This document shows, piece after piece, positions 1-9,554 of a DNA stretch of 64,000 nt. The translations under genes and the position numbers were made by a program. The stretch's first letter is position 1. Each line of letters begins with the position of its first letter. The notes under the pieces are model-generated. The model was given only the letters and a program-made list of their open reading frames with translations. It was not told where the DNA came from and ran no database searches. The stretch covers positions 1,428,001 through 1,492,000 of the forward strand of contig NZ_VFPV01000001.1 of NCBI RefSeq assembly GCF_006716905.1, read 5' to 3'. This DNA comes from Acidovorax temperans. GTDB lineage: Bacteria; Pseudomonadota; Gammaproteobacteria; Burkholderiales; Burkholderiaceae_C.

Positions 1-833
1 AACAGCAGATCGACGCGATACCACGTCTGGTCGATGCGCAAGCGACGTTGCCGCCCGACGAAGGTGAAGCCGTCGCCAAGCTCAAGCAGAAAATCCTCCA
101 GCCGTCGAATCAAGGCTTGTTCGAGGTCGGATTCCGAATACTCGTCCTTGAGGTCGAGGAACTCCAGCACATACGGGTCTTTGATCGCATCATCGACCGT
201 CACGGCGTCGTCTGGCTTCGGCACAGCGCCCTTGACCAGCATCCCTGCCTTGTTCTTCGACAGCGCCGTGCGCTCGTAGAACTGGCTGCCGATCTGCCGG
301 TCGAGCTGGCGCACGCTCCAGCCGCCGCGCAGGGCCTCGGCTTCGTAGAACTGGCGCGCATGGTCGTCCTTGACCATCAGCAGCCGCACATAGGCCGACC
401 ACGGCAAGGGGAAGACCTGGGCCAGTTCGTCCAGCCGCTCAGGGCGCCCCTGCGCCAGCAGGAAATGCCCTTGCGACGGCGCCAGGGAAGATTCGCTAGA
501 CACTGTCTGGCGAATTGGCCAGGTCAGGAAGAACGACCGCATCTGCTGCAAGTTCGGGCGGCTGAACCCACGCCCGAACTGCGCAGTCAAGTCGGCAGAC
601 AGCCGTTCGATCAACTGCTCGCCATACCCCGCGCGGCGTTTGCCCTGCTGCTCGGCTTCCACGATGCGGCGGCCGATTTCCCAATAGCTGGCGGTCATCA
701 GCGCATTGACGCTGCGCGCCGTTGCACGGCGTGCAGCGTCGAGCAGTTCCACGATGCCGCCGTGGATGCCGGCGTAGCCGGCAGGCAAGGCGGCAGGCTT
801 GACCGCCACTGCGGCCGATTTCTTGCTGTTCAT
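1..833 (-). CDS. PDDEXK nuclease-domain protein, DUF1016/YhcG type (3' end outside window)
   Basis: The minus strand is open from an ATG at 833 to the window edge, giving about 277 codons with no stop. The first ~110 residues match the DUF1016 N-terminal region: an alanine-rich helix, then SYWEIGRRIVEAEQQG, a YGEQLIERLS segment and a FSRPNLQQMRSF segment. The last visible residues (LEDFLLELGDGFTFVGRQ, then a stretch ending in YRVDLL) begin the PD-(D/E)xK-type core, but the catalytic lysine would lie beyond the edge. The start overlaps the integrase stop as ATGA, so the two are probably translationally coupled. Family members are known from defence islands and near type I restriction genes; a role here is inference. 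Family assignment is good, completeness unknown. Confidence 0.8.
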   Translation of the reverse strand, partial: MNSKKSAAVAVKPAALPAGYAGIHGGIVELLDAARRATARSVNALMTASYWEIGRRIVEAEQQGKRRAGYGEQLIERLSADLTAQFGRGFSRPNLQQMRSFFLTWPIRQTVSSESSLAPSQGHFLLAQGRPERLDELAQVFPLPWSAYVRLLMVKDDHARQFYEAEALRGGWSVRQLDRQIGSQFYERTALSKNKAGMLVKGAVPKPDDAVTVDDAIKDPYVLEFLDLKDEYSESDLEQALIRRLEDFLLELGDGFTFVGRQRRLRIDQTWYRVDLL

Positions 834-2035
834 GCTGTTGCCTCCCGCGGCTGACTCTGCCGCGCACCCGTGATGGCCTGCCGCCGGCTGGCCACCAACT
901 CGGCCGCATCGCGGACGGGCTTGTCCTCGGTGTGGACGTAGTGCATGAACTGCGCGACGGTCTTGTGCTGGGTCAGCTCCATGCCGACCTTGATGGGGAC
1001 GCCAGAATTGGCAATGTCCGTCGCCGAGCGGTGGCGGATGCCGTGCGTGCCAACGTGCGGCACGCCAGCGGCCTTGAGCACTCGGCACCAGCCACCGTAG
1101 TGCTCGCCGAAGGTCAGGTGCTTGTCCGGGTCGTTGGGCGAAGGCAGGACATAGGGGCAGCCTTCCCGGCGCGGAGCCGTCGAAAGCAGCCGATAGGCTT
1201 CCGCGCTCATGGGCTTGGACATGCCGCCGGTCTTGCTGTCAGGCCACTTCACTCGCCGCCCCTCGAAATCCAGCCAATCCCATTCGAGCGGGCAGATTTC
1301 GGAGCGACGCGCGGCAAACTCGAATTGCAGCCGGATCGCCAGCGGAATGACGTAGTTCTCCAGTCCCTCCGCTTCCAGCTTCTCCAACTGACGGAAGACG
1401 CGCACCAGTTCATCGTCCACGATGAGCCGCGTTTCCTTGCCGGGCGGGTACATCGGAACGTGGCGGCACGGATTCGTGCCGTCCGGGCGGAAGCCCCACA
1501 CTTCGGCCAGGTTGAACATCTTGCGCAGCACGCCGAAAGCCTTGTTCGCTTCGGTCGGCTTGTAGGCCAGCTTCTCCATCAGGCCGGCAATGTCGGGCCG
1601 TTTCACGTCCTGAACCTTCTTGCGGCCTAGCAGCGGGACGATGCAGCGGTCGATGACGCCCTGGTAGCCGTCCTGCGTGCTGGGCTTGTTGCGCTTCTTG
1701 GAGTAGTCCTCCATGAACTTCTTGCACAACTCGGCCATCGTAGGCGCCTTGCGCGCCTCGGCCTTGGCGCCGCCGGGGTCGCCGCCCCGGCGAACCTCGG
1801 CCAGCCAGTCCTGGGCCATGACGCGGGCCTGTTCAACCGTCAGTTCCCCGAACAAACCCAAGGCGGGCTTGCGACGTTCTCCGGCGTTCGTGCGGTACTG
1901 GAGCATGAACACCCGACGGCCCGCCGGGGTGATCTTGCAGAGGAATCCGGGCACCACGGTGTCCCGCAGTTCGATGGCCATGACCTGGGGTTGTGCCGCC
2001 TCTACGGCGGTCTTGGTGAGCTTGATCTTTGCCAT
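830..2035 (-). CDS. Tyrosine site-specific integrase of a genomic island
   Basis: This 401-residue protein has the layout of an island or phage integrase: an N-terminal arm-binding domain (residues 1-90), a core-binding SAM-like domain (about 98-180) and a C-terminal catalytic domain. The catalytic set is visible as R243 (AARRSEI), H331 and R334 (HGIRHR), H357 (TQHKT) and the nucleophile Y366 (MHYVH). The ATG at 2035 follows an AGGAG ribosome-binding site. The stop overlaps the start of the downstream PDDEXK gene by 4 bp. It sits just beyond the ftsZ terminator, at a place where related bacteria usually carry lpxC, so the island probably entered between ftsZ and lpxC (inference). No tRNA or obvious att repeat is visible here. 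Confidence 0.93.
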   Translation of the reverse strand: MAKIKLTKTAVEAAQPQVMAIELRDTVVPGFLCKITPAGRRVFMLQYRTNAGERRKPALGLFGELTVEQARVMAQDWLAEVRRGGDPGGAKAEARKAPTMAELCKKFMEDYSKKRNKPSTQDGYQGVIDRCIVPLLGRKKVQDVKRPDIAGLMEKLAYKPTEANKAFGVLRKMFNLAEVWGFRPDGTNPCRHVPMYPPGKETRLIVDDELVRVFRQLEKLEAEGLENYVIPLAIRLQFEFAARRSEICPLEWDWLDFEGRRVKWPDSKTGGMSKPMSAEAYRLLSTAPRREGCPYVLPSPNDPDKHLTFGEHYGGWCRVLKAAGVPHVGTHGIRHRSATDIANSGVPIKVGMELTQHKTVAQFMHYVHTEDKPVRDAAELVASRRQAITGARQSQPREATA

Positions 2036-2211
2036 GATGACTCCTTGGAACGACCCGATTCCAGGAGCCAGATAGGAGCGGCGCGAGGGGAAACCGGGTC
2101 AGGTTTCGGAAAGCACCGGCATATGATGGACGCGCGTAAGTTATTGATAAACCTGCTGTATCGGGCTACAGCGCAGTCCAGCGCAATGTCGGGCTGGAGT
2201 CATCGTGAAAC

Positions 2212-2239
2212 AAAAAAGCCCCGGTGACGGGGCTTTTTT
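2212..2239 (-). terminator. Rho-independent terminator after ftsZ (bidirectional)
   Basis: A stem of AGCCCCG and CGGGGCT around a short GTGA loop is flanked by six A and six T residues, so it can work on both strands. On the minus strand it ends the dcw transcript about 200 bp after the ftsZ stop. Confidence 0.85.
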
Positions 2240-2262
2240 GTGGGCAATGCAGTACGGGTACA

Positions 2263-2318
2263 ACGCTATTAATTACATAGCTGCTTGCGCTTATTTCATA
2301 AGACTCTTGAGGCTTAAA
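2263..2318 (+). repeat. Dispersed palindromic repeat, copy 1
   Basis: The segment contains ATAGCTGCTTGCGCTTAT, then an AAG-n-CTCTTGAGGC arm and an AAAA tail, matching the repeat seen throughout the window (ATAGCTGC, GCGCTT, spacer, AAGCGCTAGAGGC). It is intergenic, between ftsZ and its terminator. Confidence 0.7.
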
Positions 2319-2445
2319 ACCCTCAAAGCCCCGCAAATAAAGCGTAAACAGCTCTCTTTTTCATAGCATTCCTGTGACTGCGCAGCCCTGAGTTTCTGGC
2401 GGGCAGCCAGGCGCGCACTGCCATGCGCCCCGGCCGCCAGCCGCC

Positions 2446-3681
2446 TCAGTCAGCCTGTTTGCGCAGGAACGCGGGGATTTCCAGATCGTCCATGCCACCG
2501 GACGACAGCGCGTCCACACGGGCTGCGGCCTGGGTGCGGTTGGTACGCCACACGCTGGGCACCGACATGCTGCCGTAGTCCGCCGCCTGTGCACCACCGG
2601 CCACGCCCACCGCACTGCCCACGGCGCCCATGGCACCGGCCACAGGCATCTGGTAGGCGATGTTGTCGGTGCCGGTACGCAGGCCGCCCTGCACCACCGA
2701 GATAGGCTGGCGGCGCGCGTTGGGGCGCGACAGGCCGGTAGCCACCACAGTCACGCGAATCTCATCACCCAGGCTGTCGTCGTAGGCAGCGCCGTAGATG
2801 ACATGCGCGTCGGGCGAAGCGTAGGCGTTGATGGTGCTCATGGCCAGGCGCGACTCGGACAGCTTGAGGCTGCCCTTGGCGGCCGTCACCAGCACCAGCA
2901 CGCCCTTGGCACCCGAGAGATCGATGCCTTCCAGCAGTGGGCAGGCCACGGCCTGCTCGGCAGCGATGCGGGCGCGGTCAGGGCCGCTGGCGGTAGCCGT
3001 GCCCATCATGGCCTTGCCGGGCTCGCCCATCACGGTGCGCACGTCTTCAAAGTCGACGTTCACATGGCCGTATTCATTGATGATTTCGGCAATGCCGCCC
3101 ACGGCGTTCTTGAGCACGTCGTTGGCGTGGGCAAAGGCTTCGTCCTGGGTGATGTCGTCGCCCAGCACTTCGAGCAGCTTTTCGTTCAGCACCACGATCA
3201 GCGAATCAACGTTGGCTTCCAGCTCGGCCAGGCCGTTGTCGGCGTTTTGCATGCGGCGGCCACCTTCCCAGTCGAAAGGCTTGGTCACCACGCCCACGGT
3301 CAGGATGCCCATTTCCTTGGCCACGCGGGCGATCACAGGCGCAGCGCCCGTGCCCGTGCCGCCACCCATACCAGCAGTGATGAACAGCATGTGCGCGCCA
3401 TCAATGGCGGCGCGGATGTCTTCCACGGCCGCTTCCGCAGCATCGCGGCCCTTGTCGGGCTTGCTGCCAGCGCCCAGGCCGCTGCCGCCGAGCTGGATGA
3501 TGCGGTGGGCCGAGCTGCGGGTCAGGGCCTGCGCGTCGGTGTTGGCGCAAACGAATTCCACGCCCTGCACGTTGCGGGCAATCATGTGCTCAACGGCGTT
3601 GCTGCCGCCACCGCCCACGCCGATCACCTTGATCTGGGTGCCCTGGTTGAATTCTTCGGCTTCGATCATTTCGATGGACAT
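2446..3681 (-). CDS. ftsZ: Cell division protein FtsZ
   Basis: FtsZ is the tubulin-like GTPase that polymerises into the cytokinetic ring. This 411-residue protein has the GTP-binding signature GGGTGTGAAPV near residue 105, an N-terminal GVGGGGSNAV nucleotide-binding loop, the T7-loop region and a low-complexity linker (about 318-395). It ends with the conserved tail DDLEIPAFLRKQAD, which binds FtsA and other partners. Length and architecture are normal. It is the last gene of the dcw cluster, 154 bp after ftsA, with an AGGAGC ribosome-binding site, and is followed by a strong terminator. Confidence 0.98.
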   Translation of the reverse strand: MSIEMIEAEEFNQGTQIKVIGVGGGGSNAVEHMIARNVQGVEFVCANTDAQALTRSSAHRIIQLGGSGLGAGSKPDKGRDAAEAAVEDIRAAIDGAHMLFITAGMGGGTGTGAAPVIARVAKEMGILTVGVVTKPFDWEGGRRMQNADNGLAELEANVDSLIVVLNEKLLEVLGDDITQDEAFAHANDVLKNAVGGIAEIINEYGHVNVDFEDVRTVMGEPGKAMMGTATASGPDRARIAAEQAVACPLLEGIDLSGAKGVLVLVTAAKGSLKLSESRLAMSTINAYASPDAHVIYGAAYDDSLGDEIRVTVVATGLSRPNARRQPISVVQGGLRTGTDNIAYQMPVAGAMGAVGSAVGVAGGAQAADYGSMSVPSVWRTNRTQAAARVDALSSGGMDDLEIPAFLRKQAD

Positions 3682-3835
3682 CTGGGAGCTCCTGTTTCTT
3701 TACGGGTATGGATTTGCCAATGAATGAATGGGGTCAACTTCGCGGGGGGTGAGCCTGGCGGTCCGGTACATCGCCATCGCTCACGGTGGCGCAGGTGGGG
3801 ACTTTCCCGGGCGAGGGTCGTGGGGAAGTGCTGCA

Positions 3836-5065
3836 TCAGAAATTCCCCACGATGAAGTCTTTGAAACGGCCAAACGCGGTCTTCACAGAGCCGCTCTTTT
3901 GCGCAACCTTGAAGCCGCGCAGCCGGGCCAGGCGGGCCTCTTCGAGCAGGCCCATCACGGTGGCAGCACGGGGCTGGGCCACCATGTCGGCCAGTGCGCT
4001 GGAATACTTGGGCATGCCACGGCGCACGGGCTTGAGGAAGATATCTTCGCCCAGCTCGATCATGCCGGGCATCACAGAACTGCCGCCAGTGAGAACAATG
4101 CCCGAAGACAGCACTTCTTCGTAGCCCGACTCGCGCACCACCTGCTGCACCAGCGAGAAGATTTCTTCGACACGCGGCTCGATCACACCGGCCAGCGCCT
4201 GCTTGCTGAGCATGCGGGGGCTGCGGTCGCCCAGGCCTGGCACTTCCACCTGGGCTTCGGGGTCGGCCAGCAACTGCTTGGCGTAGCCGCTTTCGACCTT
4301 GATGTCTTCAGCATCTTTGGTGGGCGTGCGCAGCGCCATGGCGATGTCGCTGGTGATGAGGTCGCCCGCAATCGGGATCACCGCCGTGTGGCGAATGGCA
4401 CCGCCGGTGAAGATGGCCACATCGGTCGTGCCTGCGCCAATGTCCACCACCACCACGCCAAGCTCGCGCTCGTCATCGGTCAGCACGGCCTGGCTGCTGG
4501 CCAGGGGGTTGAGCAACAGCTGCTCCACTTCCAGGCCGCAGCGACGCACGCATTTGATGATGTTCTCGGCCGCGCTCTGGGCACCGGTCACGATGTGGAT
4601 CTTGGCTTCCAGGCGGATGCCGCTCATGCCGATAGGCTCTTTCACGTCTTGCCCGTCGATCACAAACTCTTGTGGCTCCACCAGCAATAGGCGCTGGTCG
4701 CTGCTGATGTTGATGGCCTTGGCCGTCTCCACCACACGCGCCACGTCGGCCGCGGTGACTTCCTTGTCCTTCACGGCCACCATGCCGCTCGAATTGAGGC
4801 CACGAATGTGGCTGCCGGTGATGCCGGTGTAGACGCGCTGGATCTTGCAGTCCGCCATCAGCTCGGCTTCTTTCAAGGCCTGCTGAATGCTCTGCACCGT
4901 GGCGTCGATGTTGACCACCACACCGCGCTTGAGACCATTGCTGGGTGCCACACCCAGCCCGGCCAGCTTGAGCTCGCCACTGGGCAGGACTTCGGCGACC
5001 ACGGCCATGACCTTGGCTGTGCCAATGTCCAGGCCCACCACCACGTCTTTGTATTCTCTTGCCAT
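3836..5065 (-). CDS. ftsA: Cell division protein FtsA
   Basis: FtsA is an actin-like ATPase that tethers FtsZ filaments to the inner membrane. The 409-residue product begins with the actin-fold phosphate-1 motif VVGLDIGTAKVMAVV, has the phosphate-2 motif VVVDIGAGTTDVAIF near residue 205, and VLTGGSSVMPGM in the adenosine site. It ends in an amphipathic helix with FGRFKDFIVGNF, the membrane-targeting sequence. It lies 50 bp after ftsQ and upstream of ftsZ, the normal order. Confidence 0.97.
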   Translation of the reverse strand: MAREYKDVVVGLDIGTAKVMAVVAEVLPSGELKLAGLGVAPSNGLKRGVVVNIDATVQSIQQALKEAELMADCKIQRVYTGITGSHIRGLNSSGMVAVKDKEVTAADVARVVETAKAINISSDQRLLLVEPQEFVIDGQDVKEPIGMSGIRLEAKIHIVTGAQSAAENIIKCVRRCGLEVEQLLLNPLASSQAVLTDDERELGVVVVDIGAGTTDVAIFTGGAIRHTAVIPIAGDLITSDIAMALRTPTKDAEDIKVESGYAKQLLADPEAQVEVPGLGDRSPRMLSKQALAGVIEPRVEEIFSLVQQVVRESGYEEVLSSGIVLTGGSSVMPGMIELGEDIFLKPVRRGMPKYSSALADMVAQPRAATVMGLLEEARLARLRGFKVAQKSGSVKTAFGRFKDFIVGNF

Positions 5066-5115
5066 ATCAGTTTCTGCCCTTCATGGTTCTTTTCTGCTGC
5101 GCATTGCCTCTGGCG

Positions 5116-5913
5116 TCACCGGCGCACGGCGGGGGTTGCTTCCACCCCAGCCGTGGTGGTCACCCCCCTCAGCTTCAACGCGTAGCCCCCAACATGTCTC
5201 AAATCTGCCGACTCCAGCGCATCCACCCGTCGCTGGTATTGCGCAGCCACCTGTGCCAGCGTGCGGGCAAAGCGGCGCGTGCGCTGCAGCAGCTCTTGCT
5301 CGTCGCCACCGCCCAGTTGCACCACGGCGTTGTTCGCCAGCTTGGCGCGCCAGCCGCCGCGTCCGTTCAACTCCAGCTCTTCCAGCTCCAGCCCCATGGT
5401 TTTGAACACCGGGGCCACCACGCCGTACATGGCCAATACCTCTTGCGAACTGCCTTCGGGGCCTGACAGGCGCGGCAGGTCTTCCTGCTCGACATCGCCT
5501 ACGTTCGCTTCAAATACCTCGCCCTGGCTGTTGACCAGCGCCGAGCCCGACTCCGGGCCCCAATACGCCACAGCGTCGTGCTCTTCCAGTTCCACATGCA
5601 GCAGGCCGGGGTATTCGCGGCGCACAGCCGCCTTGCGCACCCAGGGCACCTGCTCGAACGCCTCGCGCGCTGCACGCAAATCCACCGTGAAAAAGTTGCC
5701 CGCCAGCCGGGGCCCCACATTGGCCCGCAGGGTGACAGCGTTGTTGTGCACCAAGTCTCCGTGCACCACGATGCGTGCGATGGCAAAGCCGGGGTAGCGC
5801 ATCACCCACCAGGCACCCGCTGCCAGCACAAGCAGGGCGCAGCCCACAAACAGGACCGAGGCGGTCATGTTCATGAGCTTGACGTCCAGCGGTGCTGGCA
5901 TGGCGGCGGTCAT
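5116..5913 (-). CDS. ftsQ: Cell division protein FtsQ
   Basis: FtsQ is the bitopic divisome protein that joins FtsB and FtsL and links early and late assembly steps. The 265-residue product has a short cytoplasmic N-terminus, one membrane segment at about residues 17-38 ([20 protein letters not shown]), then a POTRA-like domain ([16 protein letters not shown] onward) and a periplasmic beta domain. Its ATG overlaps the ddlB stop (ATGA). The C-terminal tail is rich in threonine and alanine. Normal length for the family. Confidence 0.94.
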   Translation of the reverse strand: MTAAMPAPLDVKLMNMTASVLFVGCALLVLAAGAWWVMRYPGFAIARIVVHGDLVHNNAVTLRANVGPRLAGNFFTVDLRAAREAFEQVPWVRKAAVRREYPGLLHVELEEHDAVAYWGPESGSALVNSQGEVFEANVGDVEQEDLPRLSGPEGSSQEVLAMYGVVAPVFKTMGLELEELELNGRGGWRAKLANNAVVQLGGGDEQELLQRTRRFARTLAQVAAQYQRRVDALESADLRHVGGYALKLRGVTTTAGVEATPAVRR

Positions 5914-6896
5914 GGCTGAATGGCTCCTTCATGCCCGGCGGCAGAGTCCAGCGACGCGGTGGCCAAAATGCCCACGCACAGGTCTTCATAGCTCAGCCCC
6001 GCAGCGCGGGCCGACATGGGCACCAGCGAATGGCCAGTCATGCCGGGCGAGGTGTTGATTTCCAGCAGGAAGGGCTGGCGGTCGCTGGCGCGAATCATGA
6101 TGTCGGCACGTGCCCAGCCCCGGCAACCCAGGGCGCGGAAGGCCTTTTCCACCAGACGCTGGATGGCGGCTTCCTCATGCGCTGGCAAGCCGCTCGGGCA
6201 GTGGTACTGGGTGGTGTCGGTGAAGTACTTGTTCTGGTAGTCGTAGTTGCCCTCGGGCGCCACGATGCGGATCACCGGCAGTGCCTGGGCAGCAGCCCCC
6301 TCGCCCAGCACGGGGCAGGTGGTTTCATCGCCTTCGATGAACTGTTCGCACAGCACTTCAGGGTCGTATTGCGAAGCCAGCGCATACGCCTTGGCGCATT
6401 GCTCGGCCGAGGTGACCTTGGTCAGCCCGATGGTCGAGCCCTCACGCGAGGGCTTGACGATCATGGGAGCGCCCAGGGCCTGCAGCGCCTGCTCGGTTTC
6501 CGCTGCGCTGGACACCAGACGCCAGTCGGGGGTGGACAGACCTTCAAAGCGCCAGATGCGCTTGGTCATGATCTTGTCGATGGCAATGCTGGACGCCATC
6601 ACGCCAGGGCCGGTGTACGGAATGCCCAGCAGCTCGAGCGCGCCCTGCACGGTGCCGTCTTCACCATGGCGGCCATGCAGCGCGATGAAACAGCGGGCGT
6701 AACCACCGCGCTTGAGTTCGATCAGATCGGTTTCCGAAGGGTCGAACGCATGGGCATCGACACCGCGCGAGCGCAGGGCCTGCAGCACGCCGGTTCCCGA
6801 CATCAGCGAAACCTCCCGCTCTGCCGAGGAGCCACCCATCAACACGGCCACCTTGCCCAGGGCCTTCACATCAACATTGGTATTCAATTGCGTCAT
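5910..6896 (-). CDS. ddlB: D-alanine--D-alanine ligase
   Basis: Ddl joins two D-alanines for the peptidoglycan stem peptide. The 328-residue ATP-grasp enzyme shows the N-terminal [19 protein letters not shown] motif, the [12 protein letters not shown] segment, the ATP-binding [13 protein letters not shown] stretch, and the metal-binding [16 protein letters not shown] near the C-terminus. The start is the ATG at 6896, which overlaps the murC stop by 4 bp; the stop overlaps the ftsQ start. It acts in the cytosol just upstream of MurF. Confidence 0.97.
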   Translation of the reverse strand: MTQLNTNVDVKALGKVAVLMGGSSAEREVSLMSGTGVLQALRSRGVDAHAFDPSETDLIELKRGGYARCFIALHGRHGEDGTVQGALELLGIPYTGPGVMASSIAIDKIMTKRIWRFEGLSTPDWRLVSSAAETEQALQALGAPMIVKPSREGSTIGLTKVTSAEQCAKAYALASQYDPEVLCEQFIEGDETTCPVLGEGAAAQALPVIRIVAPEGNYDYQNKYFTDTTQYHCPSGLPAHEEAAIQRLVEKAFRALGCRGWARADIMIRASDRQPFLLEINTSPGMTGHSLVPMSARAAGLSYEDLCVGILATASLDSAAGHEGAIQP

Positions 6897-8326
6897 TGCG
6901 CTTTCCCTGCAAGCGGTGCTAGCTCACTATTTTGTAGCAAATCGACCACCTTTCCGGGCACCAACCCTATGGAACCAGCCCCCATGCACATGACTACGTC
7001 GCCATCGCGTGCGTTGTCGGCAATGGTCTGTGGCAGATCCGCCACGTTGTCTACAAAAAGCGGCTCCACGCGGCCCGCCACGCGCAGCGCGCGGGCGAGA
7101 GAACGCCCGTCCGCAGCCACCACCGGAGCCTCACCGGCGGCATACACCTCGGTCAGCAACACCGCGTCGGCACTGCCAATCACCTTCACGAAATCTTCAA
7201 AGCAATCGCGTGTGCGGCTGTAACGGTGGGGCTGGAAGGCCAGCACCAGCCGGCGCCCAGGAAAGGCACCACGCGCGGCGGCCAGCGTGGCGGCCATCTC
7301 GACCGGGTGGTGGCCGTAGTCGTCGATCACGGTGAACTGGCCGCCGTCCTTGGCGGGCAGGTTGCCATAGCTCTGGAAGCGCCGGCCCACGCCCTTGAAG
7401 CCCGCCAGCGCGCGCTGCACGGCTTCGTCGGGAATGTTCAGCTCCACCGCAATCGCGATAGCCGACAAGGCATTGAGCACGTTGTGCTCGCCCGCCAGGT
7501 TGAGCACGATGTCCAAGTCCGGCAGCGTGACGCCGTTGCGCCGCTGCACCGTGAAATGCATTTGCCCGGCTTGGGCGCGCACGTTGACGGCACGCACCTG
7601 GGCGTCTTCCGAGAAGCCGTAGCTGGTCACCGGGCAGGTCACGTTGGGCAAGATCTCGCGCACCGCGGGGCTGTCCACGCACAGCACTGCGGTGCCGTAG
7701 AACGGCATGCGGTGCAGAAAGTCCACAAACGCGCCCTTGAGCCGGCCAAAGTCGTGGCCGTAGGTTTCCATGTGGTCGGCGTCGATGTTGGTCACCACCG
7801 CCATCACCGGCAGCAGGTTCAGGAATGAGGCGTCAGACTCATCCGCCTCCACCACGATGTAGTCACCGCTGCCCAGCTTGGCGTTGGCACCCGCGCTGTT
7901 GAGCTTGCCGCCAATCACGAAGGTCGGGTCCAGCCCCGCCTCGGCCAGCACGCTGGTCACCAGGCTGGTGGTGGTGGTCTTGCCATGGGTGCCTGCGATG
8001 GCAATGCCCTGCTTCAGGCGCATCAGCTCGGCCAGCATGAGGGCGCGGGGCACCACGGGAATCTTCTTGGCGCGTGCCGCCAGCACTTCGGGGTTGTCAG
8101 CGGTGACTGCGGTGGAGGTCACCACGGCATCGGCACCATCGATGTTCGCTGCGGCGTGGCCCAGGCAGGTCTTGATGCCCAGGCCCTGCAGGCGGCGCAG
8201 CGTGGCGCTGTCGGCCAGGTCCGAGCCCGAAATGCGGTAACCCAGGTTGAACAGCACTTCGGCAATGCCGCTCATGCCGGCGCCACCCAAGCCTACGAAG
8301 TGGATATGGCGAATGGCGTGCTTCAT
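6893..8326 (-). CDS. murC: UDP-N-acetylmuramate--L-alanine ligase
   Basis: MurC adds L-alanine to UDP-MurNAc. The frame is open much further upstream, but the ATG at 8326 ([20 protein letters not shown]) overlaps the murG stop as ATGA and gives 477 residues, the usual length. Motifs seen are the nucleotide fold [15 protein letters not shown] at the N-terminus, the P-loop [13 protein letters not shown] near residue 112, [12 protein letters not shown] and DDYGHHPVE. The last ~15 residues ([15 protein letters not shown]) are encoded by a copy of the dispersed palindromic repeat, so this C-terminus is probably lineage-specific. The stop overlaps the ddlB start. Confidence 0.97.
   Translation of the reverse strand: MKHAIRHIHFVGLGGAGMSGIAEVLFNLGYRISGSDLADSATLRRLQGLGIKTCLGHAAANIDGADAVVTSTAVTADNPEVLAARAKKIPVVPRALMLAELMRLKQGIAIAGTHGKTTTTSLVTSVLAEAGLDPTFVIGGKLNSAGANAKLGSGDYIVVEADESDASFLNLLPVMAVVTNIDADHMETYGHDFGRLKGAFVDFLHRMPFYGTAVLCVDSPAVREILPNVTCPVTSYGFSEDAQVRAVNVRAQAGQMHFTVQRRNGVTLPDLDIVLNLAGEHNVLNALSAIAIAVELNIPDEAVQRALAGFKGVGRRFQSYGNLPAKDGGQFTVIDDYGHHPVEMAATLAAARGAFPGRRLVLAFQPHRYSRTRDCFEDFVKVIGSADAVLLTEVYAAGEAPVVAADGRSLARALRVAGRVEPLFVDNVADLPQTIADNARDGDVVMCMGAGSIGLVPGKVVDLLQNSELAPLAGKAQ
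6899..6945 (-). repeat. Palindromic repeat copy forming the 3' end of murC
   Basis: Read on the minus strand, the segment starts GCTACAAAATAGTGAGCT and continues to AAAGCGC. It aligns without gaps to the copy at 37721-37778 (GCTACAAAATAATGAGCT, later AAAGCGC). It is in frame and ends at the murC stop. Confidence 0.6.
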
Positions 8327-9387
8327 TGTGCCAACTCCTCGCACGCGGCCACCACTTCGCGGGTGGCATTGATTTTTTGCATGTTTTTGGCCTTCTCGGC
8401 AATCTCTACAAGCGCTGGGCGCTCTGAATTCAATAGCATTTTGGCCAACCCCTCGGGGGTCAGGTCGCTTTGCTGCACCAGCCAGCCGCCGCCCGCGCCC
8501 ACCAAAAACTGGGCGTTGGTGGTCTGGTGGTCGTCCACCGCCGAAGGGAATGGCACAAAGATGGCCGCGGCACCCACGGCGGCAATTTCGGTCACGGTGC
8601 TGGCCCCGGCACGGCAGACGATGATGTCGGCGTGGGCAAACGCACTGGCCGTGTCTTCGATGAACGGAGTCAACTCCGCCTGCACGCCAGCGGCCTCGTA
8701 GTTGGCGCGCAATGCATCGATCTGCGTGGCCCCGCTTTGGTGGAGGGCCACGGGGCGTTGCTCGGGCGGAATCAAGGCCAGTGCCTGGGGCACGATCTCG
8801 TTGAGCGCCCGGGCGCCCAGGCTGCCGCCCACCACCAGCAGCCGCAGCGGGCCGGTGCGGCCTGCAAAACGCTCTGCCGGTGCCGCCTGGCGCGTGAATG
8901 CAGTGCGCAGCGGGTTGCCCACCCACTGGGCCTTCTTGAACACGTTGGGGAAGGCGGTGAACACCCGGTCGGCCACGCCCGCCAGCACCTTGTTGGCCAT
9001 GCCCGCCACCGAGTTCTGCTCGTGCAGCACCAGCGGCTTGCCACACAGCACGCCCATCATCCCGCCCGGGAAGGTGATGTAGCCGCCCAGGCCCACCACC
9101 ACATTGGGCTTGACGCGGCGCACGACCTGCAATGCCTGCCAGAACGCACGCAGCAGGCGCAGCGGCAGCAAGGCCAGCGTGACCAGACCCTTGCCGCGCA
9201 CGCCAGAAAAATCAATCAGCTCCAGCGCAAAGCCGTGCTGGGGCACGATGCGCGATTCCATGCTGCCGGGCGCGCCCAGCCAGTGCACTCGCCAGCCGCG
9301 CGCACGCAGCTCTTCGGCCACTGCAAGGCCAGGGAAGATGTGGCCGCCGGTGCCGCCGGCCATGATGAGAGCAGTCTTCTGGCTCAT
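8323..9387 (-). CDS. murG: UDP-GlcNAc:lipid I N-acetylglucosaminyltransferase MurG
   Basis: MurG transfers GlcNAc to lipid I at the inner face of the membrane, making lipid II. The 354-residue GT28-type protein has the N-terminal glycine-rich [12 protein letters not shown] loop, a second [12 protein letters not shown] loop near residue 190 and the UDP-GlcNAc site [19 protein letters not shown] ribosome-binding site precedes the ATG at 9387. That ATG overlaps the stop of the 56-codon ORF upstream, and its own stop overlaps the murC start. A degenerate repeat copy codes for [16 protein letters not shown] near the C-terminus. Confidence 0.97.
   Translation of the reverse strand: MSQKTALIMAGGTGGHIFPGLAVAEELRARGWRVHWLGAPGSMESRIVPQHGFALELIDFSGVRGKGLVTLALLPLRLLRAFWQALQVVRRVKPNVVVGLGGYITFPGGMMGVLCGKPLVLHEQNSVAGMANKVLAGVADRVFTAFPNVFKKAQWVGNPLRTAFTRQAAPAERFAGRTGPLRLLVVGGSLGARALNEIVPQALALIPPEQRPVALHQSGATQIDALRANYEAAGVQAELTPFIEDTASAFAHADIIVCRAGASTVTEIAAVGAAAIFVPFPSAVDDHQTTNAQFLVGAGGGWLVQQSDLTPEGLAKMLLNSERPALVEIAEKAKNMQKINATREVVAACEELAQ
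8401..8442 (-). repeat. Degenerate palindromic repeat copy inside murG
   Basis: On the minus strand it reads GCTATTGAATTCAGAGCG, then CCAGCGCTTGTAGAG. The order of blocks fits the repeat, and the encoded LLNSERPAL resembles [10 protein letters not shown] in MurC. It is weaker than the other copies. Confidence 0.4.
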
Positions 9388-9554
9388 ACGCGACCTCCGC
9401 GCATGGGCTGCTGCGCAGCCCGCATTGCTGGTGCAATGCAGCGCATATTTTTAAGAAACAAGCTGCTCATACGCGGCCTCCGTGCATCGAATGCTTCGCA
9501 TTCGGCAGCGCTGACGCGCTGCAGTTGCTTGCTTTGATGAAACAAGCTGCTCAT
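9384..9554 (-). CDS. 56-residue coupled mini-ORF between ftsW and murG
   Basis: The ftsW stop (9551-9553) overlaps an ATG at 9554 that opens a 57-codon frame. Its own TGA (9384-9386) overlaps the murG ATG, so all three frames are chained by ATGA overlaps. The frame contains the sequence CGGAGG-CCGCGT-ATGAGCAGC twice, and a close variant precedes murG; MSSLF occurs twice and the ORF ends MRGGRV, exactly as ftsW does. This looks like tandem duplication of the ftsW/murG junction that kept the reading frame. Whether the peptide has a function is unknown; it may only keep ribosomes moving from ftsW into murG. No family recognised. Confidence 0.5.
   Translation of the reverse strand: MSSLFHQSKQLQRVSAAECEAFDARRPRMSSLFLKNMRCIAPAMRAAQQPMRGGRV

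Larger units (their letters stand above)
2036..2445. other. 410-bp intergenic region between ftsZ and the island
   Basis: This gap holds the integrase leader with its ribosome-binding site (about 2040-2046), a bidirectional terminator (2212-2239) and one copy of the dispersed palindromic repeat (2263-2318). No tRNA, no coding frame with a plausible start and no clear integrase attachment repeat can be seen. The chromosome-island junction must lie somewhere left of the terminator, but I cannot place it. Confidence 0.6.

Noticed and set aside
48-854. Long plus-strand frame opposite the DUF1016 gene
   Set aside because: It lacks recognisable domains, while the minus strand over the same bases gives clear DUF1016 motifs and a start coupled to the integrase stop.
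8327-9046. 720-bp upstream extension of the murC frame
   Set aside because: It overlaps murG in another frame, has the arginine-rich composition of a shadow frame, and the ATG at 8326 is coupled to the murG stop.
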